64,000 nt of DNA from Pleodorina starrii (Eukaryota; Chlorophyta; Chlorophyceae; Chlamydomonadales; Volvocaceae): positions 2,498,501-2,562,500 of the forward strand of contig BRXU01000016.1 of NCBI GenBank assembly GCA_030267565.1, given 5' to 3'. A model generated the notes under the pieces. The model was not told where the DNA came from and did no database searches. It saw nothing but the letters and a program-made list of their open reading frames with translations. A program made the position numbers and the translations under genes. Below are positions 19,298-28,745 of this stretch, piece after piece. Positions within the stretch are counted from its first letter, which is position 1; every line of letters begins with the position of its first letter.

Positions 19298-20951
19298 TGT
19301 GGATACAGAAGCCTATTGATGCTTATTGAAGCCTAGCTGCTCCCTGACTTGCCCCGGCGCGCAGTGGGAAGTTCCTCCAGCGTTGCCAGGCGCCCGGTCC
19401 AGAGAGCGACGTTCCGTTGGAGGGGCACCGGTTCGTGGGTGTGCCTTGCCCCCGGTGTGAAGTGAGAATGATATGCGTGGTTTATGGCACTGACACTGTT
19501 ATATTATGTTTATGAGAACCCTAAGTTTGTTGGTGAGGGGAGATCTGTCGGCTGCCTAGCTCGCGTCGGTTTGAGCTGGGGTTAGTTGCAGTTGGTCGCA
19601 AACTCCAGCCTGTTCGGATCCCCGTCACAGACTTGCAACCCACGCGACGCCAATGAGCGCGTCAATGGAGTTGCATCCCGGGCCAGGACCACTGACTTGC
19701 GAACGTGTTGCAATGACAAATGCTTCAGGCGATGTGCTGACCAACAAGCCCCCACATCCCGCCGCGCCTGCAGGCTACACAATTCAGGAGTGGGACATGA
19801 GGGGCTAGCCTTCATAATCATTAATACCCGACCGATTTCAAATGGCGGTAATCAGGTACCCCCCATGCCAAACAGCATACAGACTCCAGGGCAAACCGAT
19901 TGAGGACGGAGGCGCTCTACCTGGTCCGGTCAGTCTGTTGGACCCGTCAGTCTGTTGCTCGGGACACCTCGCACTGATAGGGGCGTGCTCATCTCGTTCC
20001 GCGAGTCACACCGCGCCCGAGTGTTTGCGGTAATAACATTTTTCGGTCAGCCGAGTGGAAATGGAGATGCCTGTACAGCAGCTCACATTATACCGTAGGC
20101 ATGTCATGGGAGGGTTACGTGTTTTCACCACGGACGGACGCTGCTCATGTACGCTCGCTGCTCCTCCTGTACCCTAGGGTTCGCCGCTCATAGCTGTCAC
20201 AAGTCACAACTCTCATAGCATATTCGAAGTTAATCGTCAATGGAAGTCAGGTCCACACACACACCTGTGCTCATTCTGCAGGAGAGGACAGGGGCCACGA
20301 CCCACGAGGGCGTGTGTTAGAGTGACATGCACAGCTTCGTCACAATGACCCCCCTAAGCCCTTCTCACGACAGGACACAGGTAAGGCACTGAGGCCGCAC
20401 GGGACCCGCCGCCCTGCAGATAATCACTCTTGGGTTCAGGAGGTGCCGTGACTTGCCGGCCTGGCCCGTAATGCACGCCAAGGCAGCGCGCTGCCTCGCT
20501 GCTTGCCAGCACCTGCGTTCCCGAACCACCTAATCGGTAGCCGGCCTCGAAACAGGTAGTCTCCAACCTGACAGCAGTCTCCAAGCTGACAGTCTTCCAA
20601 AGGCGTCGCAGGGTCGCCGCTTGAGATGCAGCGGCATGCAAGCGGCTCCCCCGTCCGCCAGCCACCAGCCAACACGTCATACAACCACAGCCGCGATCTC
20701 CTCCCTCGCCAAATTACGGTTGTGTATGTCAGCCCAATCCCTGGCTGGGGGGCAGCGGCACCACCAGTCGACCACCCGTGTTGCCAACAGCGGCCCCCGG
20801 TTCCCCGGGGGCATTCAACCAAAACATGCAATATGACAACCGGTCAGGACGCACGCCATCCGAATGAGTTTCCGGTGTCCCGTTCAAAACCCACGGCCGC
20901 TCTGTTTCTGCTCAAGGGGCCCCACAGCGATGGCATCACCAAGACACCAAC
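19298..20951. other. Intergenic, no gene recognised
   Basis: Short frames only. The longest, on the minus strand (20436-20831), is Cys/Gly/Trp-rich with no domain I know. Local dyads include CAGTCTCCAA-type direct repeats near 20560-20590. Confidence 0.5.
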
Positions 20952-21085
<134 letters not shown>

Positions 21086-21376
21086 TTTCTCTCCATGTTA
21101 CCGCGTCGCCGTCCGTCCTGCATGCCTCCTTCTACCGTTCCCACTAGCCATCCTGCATGCATGTTGCCCTGCTCAGCGCGTAGCCCCCGCCAGCATGCAA
21201 CGTCGTGTCTTGTCCTTGTTGCTCTCCTGCCGTTTCCTGCCGAGCTCCGTTGTTCCTACATACCCGGCTCCTCTCTAGGTCCTCTGATCCGTGCCCCAGC
21301 CAGACCTTCTGCCCCCTGAGATGTTCCAACCACGTCCCTGTGCCTCACCTCTTGTTACCACCTCCTTTTCTTGCGT

Positions 21377-22320
21377 AGTCGGGCTAAAAGGATTGGGTGG
21401 GGCTCTTGCTTCCGAACGCATTGCACAGCCTCTCAGCGTTTCTCAGCTTTCTGCCCCACCCAGAACATCGTCAACTTTGCCATCGTCGCCTCTACCGACT
21501 CGTTCCTTCGTCCTCAACTATCCGGAGGGTCCTGTGCTGCTACAACCGCTCGGCTTGTATGAGTGCAGCAGCCGCCTCACTGTCACCTGTCTCTCAGCTG
21601 CCGTTCACGGGCTCCGGCCTATCCACGGCCTATCCCATCAGCCCCATTTACTCACACAACAGCACAAGCTGTGCACCGCTACTTTGCAAAACCCGGCGTC
21701 TGAGCTGATCAAAGTACGAGCTGTACGGTGGTCAACATGTGGCCTCTGTCGTCCACTCCAGACCCTTTCTTCTACCTGCTTCGCCCGTTAGGGTGCGGCA
21801 CCAAGGCCGCTACCCGTCGATGAGCACCGCGCCGTCCCGCACGATACACGTGCCCTCCGCATTGCCGCCGAGTGCCCCCGCCTCACCGTACCCTGGCCCG
21901 AGGCGCAGCACCGAGTTCGCGCCCTCCGCCAGTAAGCCCCAGCCCGTGTTGCGTGAGGCCGTGCAGCCCTCCCGCACCTCCATCTCCCCACCGCCCTTGA
22001 CGTGGAAGCCTGCCGCACCGCGATTCTGCTCCGCAATACAGCCCGGCCCTACCGTCAGCACGCAACCCGTGTCCTCGCAGCAAAAGCCGCTGCCGCCGTT
22101 GGCCCGGGCGATGCATTTGCCCTCTGAGGCGTCCAGCACGCCCGGACTGCAGCCACGGCCGCCAGTACCAGAGGCCTCGCTGTCGTCCTCGCTGTCGTCC
22201 TCAACAGTGTCCTCGCTGTCGTCCTCAACAGTGTCCTCGCTGGCATCCTCGCTGTCGTCCTCGCCAGAGGCCTCGCTGTCCTCCTCGCCAGCGTCCTGGC
22301 ACGCCGTGAAGCCATCAAGC
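21377..22320. repeat. Duplicated block, copy 1 (beta-helix gene 3' end and flank)
   Basis: The block from GGGCTAAAAGGATTGGGT through the beta-helix C-terminal coding region is repeated at 27086-27990, and its gene-proximal part at 24903-25465. Similarity to the other copies stops at the codons for NKL-GFTAC, near 22310. Confidence 0.85.
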
Positions 22321-24944
22321 TTGTTGTTCTCCGCAACGCAGCCCTCGCCCAGCCTCAGGTGGCCGCCCATCGCGCAGAAGCCCTCCCCTTCATTGCGGAC
22401 GCCGCGGCAGCCAAGTCCCGCCTCCAACCTGCCCCCACCCGTCACCAGGAAGCCAGCGCTGCCGTTGTCCTCCGCAAGACAGTTCGGCCCCAGCAGAAGC
22501 GTAGCGCCATCAGCACGAAAGCCTTCACCCTTGATTCTCCGTGCAATGCAGCCCTCCCTGGCTTCCAGCACGCCTGCCAACTCCGCCAGAAAACCGAGCC
22601 GCCCTCGTGTGTCGCCGCCTGACCTCTCCGCCACGCAGCCGGGTCCGGCGACCAGGCGCGAACGCAAGTGACTAGCCACGAAGCCGGCATGGCCGCAATC
22701 AGCGGCGCTGCAGCCGGCGGCGGCCTCCAGGAAGCCGCCGTTCACCGCCGCGAATCCGTCCTCCTCGACGCCCTGACCGCCGTCGACGCGGCAGGCCTCG
22801 CCTGCGTGAAGCTGTGAGCCCACGCCCTTGGCGTAAAAGCCGTAATCGGCCTGCTTACGCGCGATGCACCTCCGCCCCGCAGTCAGCTCGCCACCGTCTT
22901 CAGCCACAAAGCCTGCCCGTCCGCCCATCGCGCTGCAGCCCTCGCCCGCGACCAGTTTGGAGCCGGCCTTGAACGCCAGAAAGCCAAAGCGCCTGTTGTT
23001 CACGGCACGGCACGCAGCGGCGATGTCGACCACGCCACCGTAAGCGGCGATGTAGCCGGTCCCGTTGTGCCGCGCCAAGCAGCCAGGCCCCACCTCCAAG
23101 GACGATCCGGGGTCCTCGGCGACGAAACCGTACCGCCCGTTATCAACAGCCCCACAACTCACCAGCGGGCCCATGCGGCCGCCAGTCACCGCCGCGAAGC
23201 CGGACATCTGGCAGCCGTGGACACGGCAACGAGTGGCGGTAACCCGGCTGCCCTTTCCGCGCGACATCAGGCCGGTGAAGCTCGCGTTGACGATGGTGCA
23301 ATCTTCAAGATGGGCCGACGCGCCGCCTGCCACTACTACCCCAATGCGGTGGGGTGGAGCCGGGTGAACGGCGCCGTGGGTTTCGCCGGTTCTGCCCACT
23401 GTGTCCGCGGCTGTCGACAGCGGCTGCACCCTCACATGGCACTCCTCCAGCTGCACGCTGTTGTGCTTGCCAGTGACCACCAAAAGCACTTCCGTATCCT
23501 TTTTGCCTTCGAACTCACAACCAGGGCCGCTTACACGCAGCTGCCGAAGCTGTACCTCCGGCGCCGAAACCACCAGCTGCCAGCCAGCCGGCAGCCGCAG
23601 CTCGCCGTTCCGCAGCACCAGGCCCCGCGTGGTGATGATGCAGCGCCGTGACGTTCCCCTTCCCCTGGGGTCGGACGGCGGCGGCGGCGGCTCCAGCAGT
23701 TTGCCCTGCAAGTCGATGACCCAGGGCACCGGGGCAGCTCCTGTCGCTTCCCCAGCAGCAGTTAAACGGGCCAGTGCCTCCTCGAGTTGGGCCCACGTGC
23801 TGACGAACGTGACGTTGGTACCTTGGTCAGGTGAAGCTTGCTGCAGGTGCGACGTGGTGGCCACCACCGCCGCCAAAGCTACCGGCGCGTTCACTGCACC
23901 GCCTGCTGGCGCCGCTTGCGTGGTGGGGAGCGCAGGAGCCGCGGGAGCAGCCGAAGCACCGCCACCTGGTGCCATGGGCAGCGGGTCGTTAACCGCAGCC
24001 ACTTGTGGCGCCGCTGTCACCAGCATAGCCCGACTCGCCTCAGATGCGTCCGGCAGCGGTGGGACCAGCGTCGGGTGCCGATTGGCCTCCGCCTTTACCA
24101 CGACCGCTGGCTGCACATCCGCCTCCGCCGCCACGGCCGCGGGATGCATGCCCGCCTCCGTCACCGCGGCCGCTGGCTGCATATCCGCCTCCGCCGCCAT
24201 AGCCGCTGGCTGCATACCCGCCGCCGCCGCCACAGCCGCTGGCTGCATGTCCGCCTCCGTCGCCGCGGTCGCTTGTGGCGCATCAGCCACCATTGGCATT
24301 ACGGGCAGTCCTGGTCGAGGCGATGGACCCAGCTCCACTGCTGCCATGAGATTCCGTGGAAGCAGGCCCGGCTCCGGTGGGGGGCCGCCGGGCCCAACCT
24401 CCTCGGCAAGCCCTGGGACCGAACCTCCAGGTACGGCCGCCGCCTCCAGGCCCGGCGACATCCGCTTGGCGGGCCGGTCGCTGCCATCGATGGCGGCCGG
24501 AGGGAAGCACTTCCGCTGCTGCGCAGCTGCATGGCGAGGTGCCTCGGACGGTGCACCGGGCGCCACGTCGCCGGCAGACCCTGGAGATTCGGCGTCCGGG
24601 TTGGAGGGCAGCCGCGTTGTGGGCCGGGTCGGTGGAGCTGCCCCGCCTGCTGCCGTGCCGGCGGTGCCAGCAGCGACACTGCCGAGCGGCTCCTTCCTGT
24701 GTTGGGTGTTGTTCTGCAACCCCGGTCCCATGTGCCCCTGCACGTCACGGCCGCTGCCAGGTCCTGGGCCCGATGCGGTGGCGGCGGTGATCGCAGCGGT
24801 GGCGGCAGCTGTCCCTGCAAGTGGGATCGCAACAGAGTGGTGGTGGTGGTGGCATGTTGATATTGTATAGGAAGAGAGACCATCCGGGGAATCTTTCGAG
24901 GGCCGAAGCCGTACGGTGGTCAACATGTGGCCTCTGTCGTCCAT
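21810..24944 (-). CDS. Right-handed beta-helix (pectin-lyase-fold) repeat protein
   Basis: An open frame of 1044 codons. After a Pro/Ala-rich N-terminal region with degenerate MQPAA(V/A)AAEAD repeats comes a long series of 22-25-residue coils of the type GFxAxxGGxLxxGxGCxAxxN. Examples are GFVAEDGGELTAGRRC and GFLVTGGGRLEAGLGC. These are PbH1-like rungs of a parallel beta-helix, as in NosD or carbohydrate-lyase folds. An acidic linker (EDDSEDTVEDDSEDD) splits the last rungs. No catalytic residues are identifiable. The first codons (24909-24944) lie in DNA that elsewhere is 3' flank of the paralogous copies, so the true start is probably further in, for example the ATG at 24731. There is no obvious signal peptide. 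Confidence 0.75.
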   Translation of the reverse strand: MDDRGHMLTTVRLRPSKDSPDGLSSYTISTCHHHHHSVAIPLAGTAAATAAITAATASGPGPGSGRDVQGHMGPGLQNNTQHRKEPLGSVAAGTAGTAAGGAAPPTRPTTRLPSNPDAESPGSAGDVAPGAPSEAPRHAAAQQRKCFPPAAIDGSDRPAKRMSPGLEAAAVPGGSVPGLAEEVGPGGPPPEPGLLPRNLMAAVELGPSPRPGLPVMPMVADAPQATAATEADMQPAAVAAAAGMQPAAMAAEADMQPAAAVTEAGMHPAAVAAEADVQPAVVVKAEANRHPTLVPPLPDASEASRAMLVTAAPQVAAVNDPLPMAPGGGASAAPAAPALPTTQAAPAGGAVNAPVALAAVVATTSHLQQASPDQGTNVTFVSTWAQLEEALARLTAAGEATGAAPVPWVIDLQGKLLEPPPPPSDPRGRGTSRRCIITTRGLVLRNGELRLPAGWQLVVSAPEVQLRQLRVSGPGCEFEGKKDTEVLLVVTGKHNSVQLEECHVRVQPLSTAADTVGRTGETHGAVHPAPPHRIGVVVAGGASAHLEDCTIVNASFTGLMSRGKGSRVTATRCRVHGCQMSGFAAVTGGRMGPLVSCGAVDNGRYGFVAEDPGSSLEVGPGCLARHNGTGYIAAYGGVVDIAAACRAVNNRRFGFLAFKAGSKLVAGEGCSAMGGRAGFVAEDGGELTAGRRCIARKQADYGFYAKGVGSQLHAGEACRVDGGQGVEEDGFAAVNGGFLEAAAGCSAADCGHAGFVASHLRSRLVAGPGCVAERSGGDTRGRLGFLAELAGVLEAREGCIARRIKGEGFRADGATLLLGPNCLAEDNGSAGFLVTGGGRLEAGLGCRGVRNEGEGFCAMGGHLRLGEGCVAENNKLDGFTACQDAGEEDSEASGEDDSEDASEDTVEDDSEDTVEDDSEDDSEASGTGGRGCSPGVLDASEGKCIARANGGSGFCCEDTGCVLTVGPGCIAEQNRGAAGFHVKGGGEMEVREGCTASRNTGWGLLAEGANSVLRLGPGYGEAGALGGNAEGTCIVRDGAVLIDG

Positions 24945-24997
24945 TCCAGACCCTTTCTTCTACCTACTGCGCCCGTTAGGGTACGGCACTCAGGCCG

Positions 24998-25531
24998 CTA
25001 CCCGTTGATGAGCACCGCGCCGTCCCGCGCGATACACGTGCCCTCCGCATTGCCGCCGAGTGCCTCCGCCTCACCGTACCCTGGCCCGAGGCGCAGCACC
25101 GAGCTCGCGCCCTCCGCCTGCAAGCCCCAGCCCGTGTTGCGTGACGCCGTGCAGCCCTCCCGCACCTCCATCTCCCCACCGCCCTTGACGTGGAAGCCTG
25201 CCGCACCACGGTTCTGCTCCGTGATGCAGCCCGGCCCCGCCATCAGTACGCAGTCCTCTTCTTCGCAGCAGAAGCCGCTGCCGGCGTTGGCCTGGGCGAT
25301 GCATTTGCCCGCTGAGGCATCAAGCACGCCCGGAACGTATCCACGACCGCCATCACCATCGCCCCCAGCATCGACCTCGCTGGCTGCCTCACCGGCAGCC
25401 TCAACGGTTTCAACGGTTTCAACGGCTTCCCGGCACGCCGTAAAGCCGCCAAGCTTGTTGTCCGTTGTCGGCCGCAAAGCTGCAATGGCGATGGAAAGGA
25501 AATCCGGAATACAGACCGCATTGCTTTGCAT
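24998..25531 (-). CDS. Partial beta-helix paralogue (C-terminal rungs only)
   Basis: A frame of 177 codons. The last 150 residues match the C terminus of the 1044-codon neighbour (GAAGFHVKGGGEMEVREGC, ending RDGAVLING). The acidic linker is replaced by AVETVETVEAAGEAASEVD. The first 25 residues (MQSNAVCIPDFLSIAIAA) have no counterpart in the long gene and may be intron or UTR, since TTGCAG just before LRPTTDNKL resembles an acceptor. It could be the terminal exon of a gene starting at 25983, but the simplest junction does not keep phase. Confidence 0.55.
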   Translation of the reverse strand: MQSNAVCIPDFLSIAIAALRPTTDNKLGGFTACREAVETVETVEAAGEAASEVDAGGDGDGGRGYVPGVLDASAGKCIAQANAGSGFCCEEEDCVLMAGPGCITEQNRGAAGFHVKGGGEMEVREGCTASRNTGWGLQAEGASSVLRLGPGYGEAEALGGNAEGTCIARDGAVLING

Positions 25532-25596
25532 CTTTGATGAGGAGTAAGAAGGTAGGATACGTAAGGAGACTGACGGGATATTATGCTTGCCTCCAG

Positions 25597-25983
25597 TTAC
25601 ATTACCTCCTGGTCAGCATTGTAAACGTCCACGAGCATCCATGACGTATGCGGCTCAGTCGGCTGTCCCGTCGCGTGTGCACCTGCCAGGACTAGCTCAT
25701 CGCAAAGCCCACAGATAATGCCGCGCCCGTGGACCAGTTTCTCGCATCCACCATTTACGCGCCGACACCACGCCGACACCTGGTCCGAGTACAGAACGGC
25801 TTTCGCACTTGGAGACGGAACCTCAGTGGGCGACACCGGAAACACCACGACGGCCTTTTCGATGACCGACGGCAAATAACTATAAAATGGCAAAAATGAT
25901 TTAGGTCCTTGTACACATTTCTCTTCGAAGTATGGGTGCCTGGATCCTGTCGACACAAACGCCAGGCGTACCGTCGAACCCAT
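25597..25983 (-). CDS. Hypothetical protein, upstream partner of beta-helix copy 2
   Basis: A frame of 128 codons (MGSTVRLAFVSTGS..., with KAVVVFPVSPTEV, CEKLVHGRGIICGLCDELV and a TSWMLVD motif). A paralogue with about 60% similarity by eye lies in the same position next to copy 3 (28096-28458), and substitutions between the two keep both frames open. That supports real coding sequence. The frame stops shortly after GAG|GTAATG, a plausible splice donor conserved in both copies, so it may be exon 1 of a chimeric gene with the beta-helix exon. I recognise no family. A CX2C pair (CGLCDE) is conserved. Confidence 0.55.
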   Translation of the reverse strand: MGSTVRLAFVSTGSRHPYFEEKCVQGPKSFLPFYSYLPSVIEKAVVVFPVSPTEVPSPSAKAVLYSDQVSAWCRRVNGGCEKLVHGRGIICGLCDELVLAGAHATGQPTEPHTSWMLVDVYNADQEVM

Positions 25984-26096
25984 TGCATGCTTCGGGAGGC
26001 AGGCTTTCGGTTCTAGAGAACAGCTGGCTCAAAGCGGTATCTGAGTTTCCCAAAAATCATTTACAGTGTAATATGTCATAATGTAATCTGATGCTG

Positions 26097-26240
26097 CGTA
26101 CTTTCGGGCCAGGACGGGCCCGGCTGGCTATGTACAACGCCGTACTTTCGGGCCCCGACGCCACGGGCCCGGCAGGCTCTGTACAGTGCCGTACCTTTGG
26201 GCCCCGACGGCGCGACGGGCCCGGCAGGCTCTTCACCAAC
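26097..26240. repeat. GGGCCC-rich minisatellite upstream of copy 2
   Basis: Three units of 44-53 bp of the form CGTACTTTCGGGCC(CC)GAC...GGGCCCGGCAGGCTCTGTACA. Each contains dyad GGGCC/GGCCC. It lies about 115-255 bp upstream of the 25983 start. Matching array: 28572-28711. Confidence 0.85.
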
Positions 26241-26299
26241 ATGATCGGCAAGGGCAAATTTCACATATTATGGGCATGGTTTATTTGTTTTCGCGGCCT

Positions 26300-27085
26300 C
26301 AGGCCTCGCGATTTTAATATTTATGAGGCAAAACACTCAAAGAGGTTCTTTCCATTGGCCAACGGCTAGGAAATTTCCTAAGTCGACTATGGAAAAGTTA
26401 CGAAATTTTCATAGTTTCGCTTTCCATTGGGCAGCCTTTACACAACTTTCATCGGACGTACGGTTGTAAGCCATTGCTCACTTTGAAGCTACGTTAGCCC
26501 TCTGACACATTAGTTCCATCGCTCGGCACGTTTGGTGCAATTCGTGGTGGTAGTCGGGGAAAGTGGGGTGGTGACCCGCCTCGAGGTTGACATGGCCACG
26601 CTGCACGCGAAGCTGTCTTAAGCGAGCCTCGTCACTGATATGAGCTCCAAGGTACTCAGCGGGTGTTCCGTGGGAGGACATTGACGAGGAAATGTCACTC
26701 GCCAGTTTGCGGAGCAGGCGTCTGCCTTCCATCACTTTTAAGCCCTACGGGCTCTTATTTACCATTTTAGAACTAGATCCAAAAGAGACGTTTTTGAACC
26801 CATTGTCATCTGTTTGAGGGCTCGGGAAGTCTGTACTATAGCGAGCGTAGTGTCATTAAGCAAGCCGGCCATGCGTGAGAATGGGTGAGTTCGCTAATGA
26901 AAAATTAGTCCGAACGAGCCTTAAAAATCAGCCTTCCGTCCTTGCCCATACCATGAAAATTACAACCCGGAAATGGTTTTATGTTCATGAGAGGGGCACG
27001 CACCCCCAACCATGTGACAAACAAACACAAAAAACACACACAAGGCGGCCCACACCTCGCCCCTTGTTGACCCCTTCTTACGTGC
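26300..27085. other. Spacer between duplicated units; one small ORF
   Basis: AT-richer than its neighbours. The only frame with protein-like composition is at 26478-26735 on the minus strand. The rest shows nothing recognisable. Confidence 0.5.
26478..26735 (-). CDS. Small hypothetical protein, 85 aa
   Basis: The frame has balanced, helix-prone composition (RRLLRKLASDISSSMS, then YHHELHQTCRAMELMCQRAN), unlike the Ala/Gly/Arg-rich shadow frames around it. A short dyad (AAGCCC/GGGCTC, near 26740-26755) lies just upstream. There is no known domain and no paralogue beside copy 3. It may be a remnant of a mobile element. Confidence 0.3.
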   Translation of the reverse strand: MMEGRRLLRKLASDISSSMSSHGTPAEYLGAHISDEARLRQLRVQRGHVNLEAGHHPTFPDYHHELHQTCRAMELMCQRANVASK

Positions 27086-27562
27086 GCAGGTGAGTCGGGC
27101 TAAAAGGATTGGGTCCGGCTCTTGCTTCCGCACGCACTGCACGCCCTCTCAGCGCAGTCTTCTCAGCGCTCCTCAGCTTTCTGCCGCATCCGGCGCATCG
27201 ACAACTTTATCATCGCCGCCTCTACCGACTCGTCCCTTCGTCCTCAATTATCCAAAGGCTCCCGTACTGCTACAACCGCTCGGTTTGTAATAATGCAGCA
27301 GCCGCCTCACTGTCACCTTTCTCTCAGCTGCCGTTCACGGGCTCCGGCCTATCCACGACTTATCCCATCAGGCATCAGCCCCATTTACACACACAGCAGC
27401 ACATTGCGCTGCCCGCGACAGCACAAGCTGTGCACCGCTACTTCGCAAAACCCATCGTATGAGCCTATCGAAGCCGTACGGTGGTCAACATGTGGCCTCT
27501 GTCGTCCATTCCAGACCCTTTCTTCTACCTACTGCGCCCGTTAGGGTACGGCACTCAGGCCG

Positions 27563-28126
27563 CTACCCGTTGATGAGCACCGCGCCGTCCCGCGCGATAC
27601 ACGTGCCCTCCGCATTGCCGCCGAGTGCCTCCGCCTCACCGTACCCTGGCCCGAGGCGCAGCACCGAGCTCGCGCCCTCCGCCAGCAAGCCCCAGCCCGT
27701 GTTGCGCGAGGCCGTGCAGCCCTCCCGCACCTCCATCTCCCCACCGCCCTTGACGTGGAAGCCTGCCGTACCATGGTTCTGCTCCGCAATACAGCCCGGC
27801 CCCGCCATCAGTACGCAGTCATCTTCTTCGCAGCGAAAGCCGCTGCCGCCGTGCAGCACGCCCAGGCCGCAGCCACGACCGCCAGCACCATCGTCCTCAC
27901 TGACGTCCTCGCTGACTTCTTCGCTGGCGGGCTCAACGGTGGCAACGGCGCCCCGGCAGGCCGTGAAGCCGCCAAGCTTGTTGCCCGTTGTCGGCAGCAA
28001 AGCTGCAATGGCGACGGACAGGAAACCCGGAATACAGACCGCAGTGGTTTGCATTATTGGTGAGGAGACTGAGGGTGTATCTTGCATGCCTACAGTTACA
28101 TTACCTCCTGGTCCATGAGCATCCAT
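27563..28126 (-). CDS. Partial beta-helix paralogue (C-terminal rungs only), copy 3
   Basis: A frame of 187 codons. From about 27990 downwards it matches copies 1 and 2 (NKLGGFTAC, GTAGFHVKGGGEMEVREGC, ending RDGAVLING), with a shortened linker (SEEVSEDVSEDDGAG) and loss of the GKCIA rung. The first 45 codons correspond to the putative intron in copy 2 and are probably not coding. Relation to the upstream ORF 28096-28458 is as for copy 2. Confidence 0.5.
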   Translation of the reverse strand: MDAHGPGGNVTVGMQDTPSVSSPIMQTTAVCIPGFLSVAIAALLPTTGNKLGGFTACRGAVATVEPASEEVSEDVSEDDGAGGRGCGLGVLHGGSGFRCEEDDCVLMAGPGCIAEQNHGTAGFHVKGGGEMEVREGCTASRNTGWGLLAEGASSVLRLGPGYGEAEALGGNAEGTCIARDGAVLING

Positions 28127-28458
28127 GACGTCTCCGGCTTAGTCGGGGGTTGCGTCGAAAATGCATATGCCAGGACTAGCTCATCGCAAAGCCCACACAT
28201 TATTCTGCGCCCGAGGACCAGTTTCTCGCATCTACCATTTATGCGCAGACACCACGCTGCCAACTCTTTCGAGTACAGAGCGACTTTCGCGCCTTTGGGC
28301 GACGCCTGAAACACCACGACGGCCTTTTCGATGACATGCCCGGAACTACAGAATGGCAAAAACGATGTAGACCCTAATAAATGTATCTCTTCGACCTGTG
28401 GGCGTATGGATCCTGTCGACACAAACGCTAGGCGTACCGTCGAAGCATGCCACTGCAT
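28096..28458 (-). CDS. Hypothetical protein, upstream partner of beta-helix copy 3
   Basis: A frame of 120 codons, paralogous to 25597-25983: shared STVRLAFVSTGS, VIEKAVVVF, CEKLVLGRRIMCGLCDELV and TSWML, with small indels in frame. It ends after the same conserved GAG|GTAATG site. Function unknown. Confidence 0.5.
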   Translation of the reverse strand: MQWHASTVRLAFVSTGSIRPQVEEIHLLGSTSFLPFCSSGHVIEKAVVVFQASPKGAKVALYSKELAAWCLRINGRCEKLVLGRRIMCGLCDELVLAYAFSTQPPTKPETSWMLMDQEVM

Positions 28459-28571
28459 GCTTCAGTAGGCAGGCTTTCGGTTCTAGAGAACAGCTGACTC
28501 AAAGCGGTATCTATCTAAGTTTCCCGAAAAAATGTGCAAGGTAATTATGTCATAAATGTGTTATGATGCTG

Positions 28572-28711
28572 CGTACTTTCAGGCCAGGACGGGCCCGGCA
28601 GGCTCTGTACAATGCCGTACTTTCGGGCCCCGACGGGCCCGGCAGCCGGCGGCAGGCTCTGTACAATGCCGTACTTTTGAGCCCCGACGGGCCCGGCAGA
28701 CTCTTCACCAA
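28572..28711. repeat. GGGCCC-rich minisatellite upstream of copy 3
   Basis: Three units homologous to 26097-26240, the middle one with an extra CCGGCGG insertion. It lies about 115-255 bp upstream of the 28458 start. Confidence 0.85.
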
Positions 28712-28745
28712 CAGGATCTGCTCCAGTACTTCCAGGACCTCTTTG

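Larger units (their letters stand above)
24903..26290. repeat. Duplicated block, copy 2 of the beta-helix unit
   Basis: It contains the beta-helix 3' end (24998-25465), a novel upstream ORF (25597-25983) and a GGGCCC-rich minisatellite. It is colinear with 27470-28745, so these two form one tandem duplication. The left edge (CGAAGCCGTACGGTGG) directly abuts the 5' end of the 1044-codon gene. Confidence 0.85.
27086..28745. repeat. Duplicated block, copy 3 of the beta-helix unit
   Basis: The left part (27086-27560) repeats 21377-21790, and the gene and upstream part (27470-28745) repeats 24903-26290. This copy therefore joins features of both others, showing that the 3' flank was included in one duplication event and not in the other. 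Confidence 0.85.

Noticed and set aside
24998..25983. A definite spliced gene joining the 128-codon ORF to the beta-helix frame
   Set aside because: The conserved donor GAG|GTAATG is phase 0 but the best acceptor (TTGCAG|CT) needs phase 1 for the beta-helix frame; left as two ORFs.
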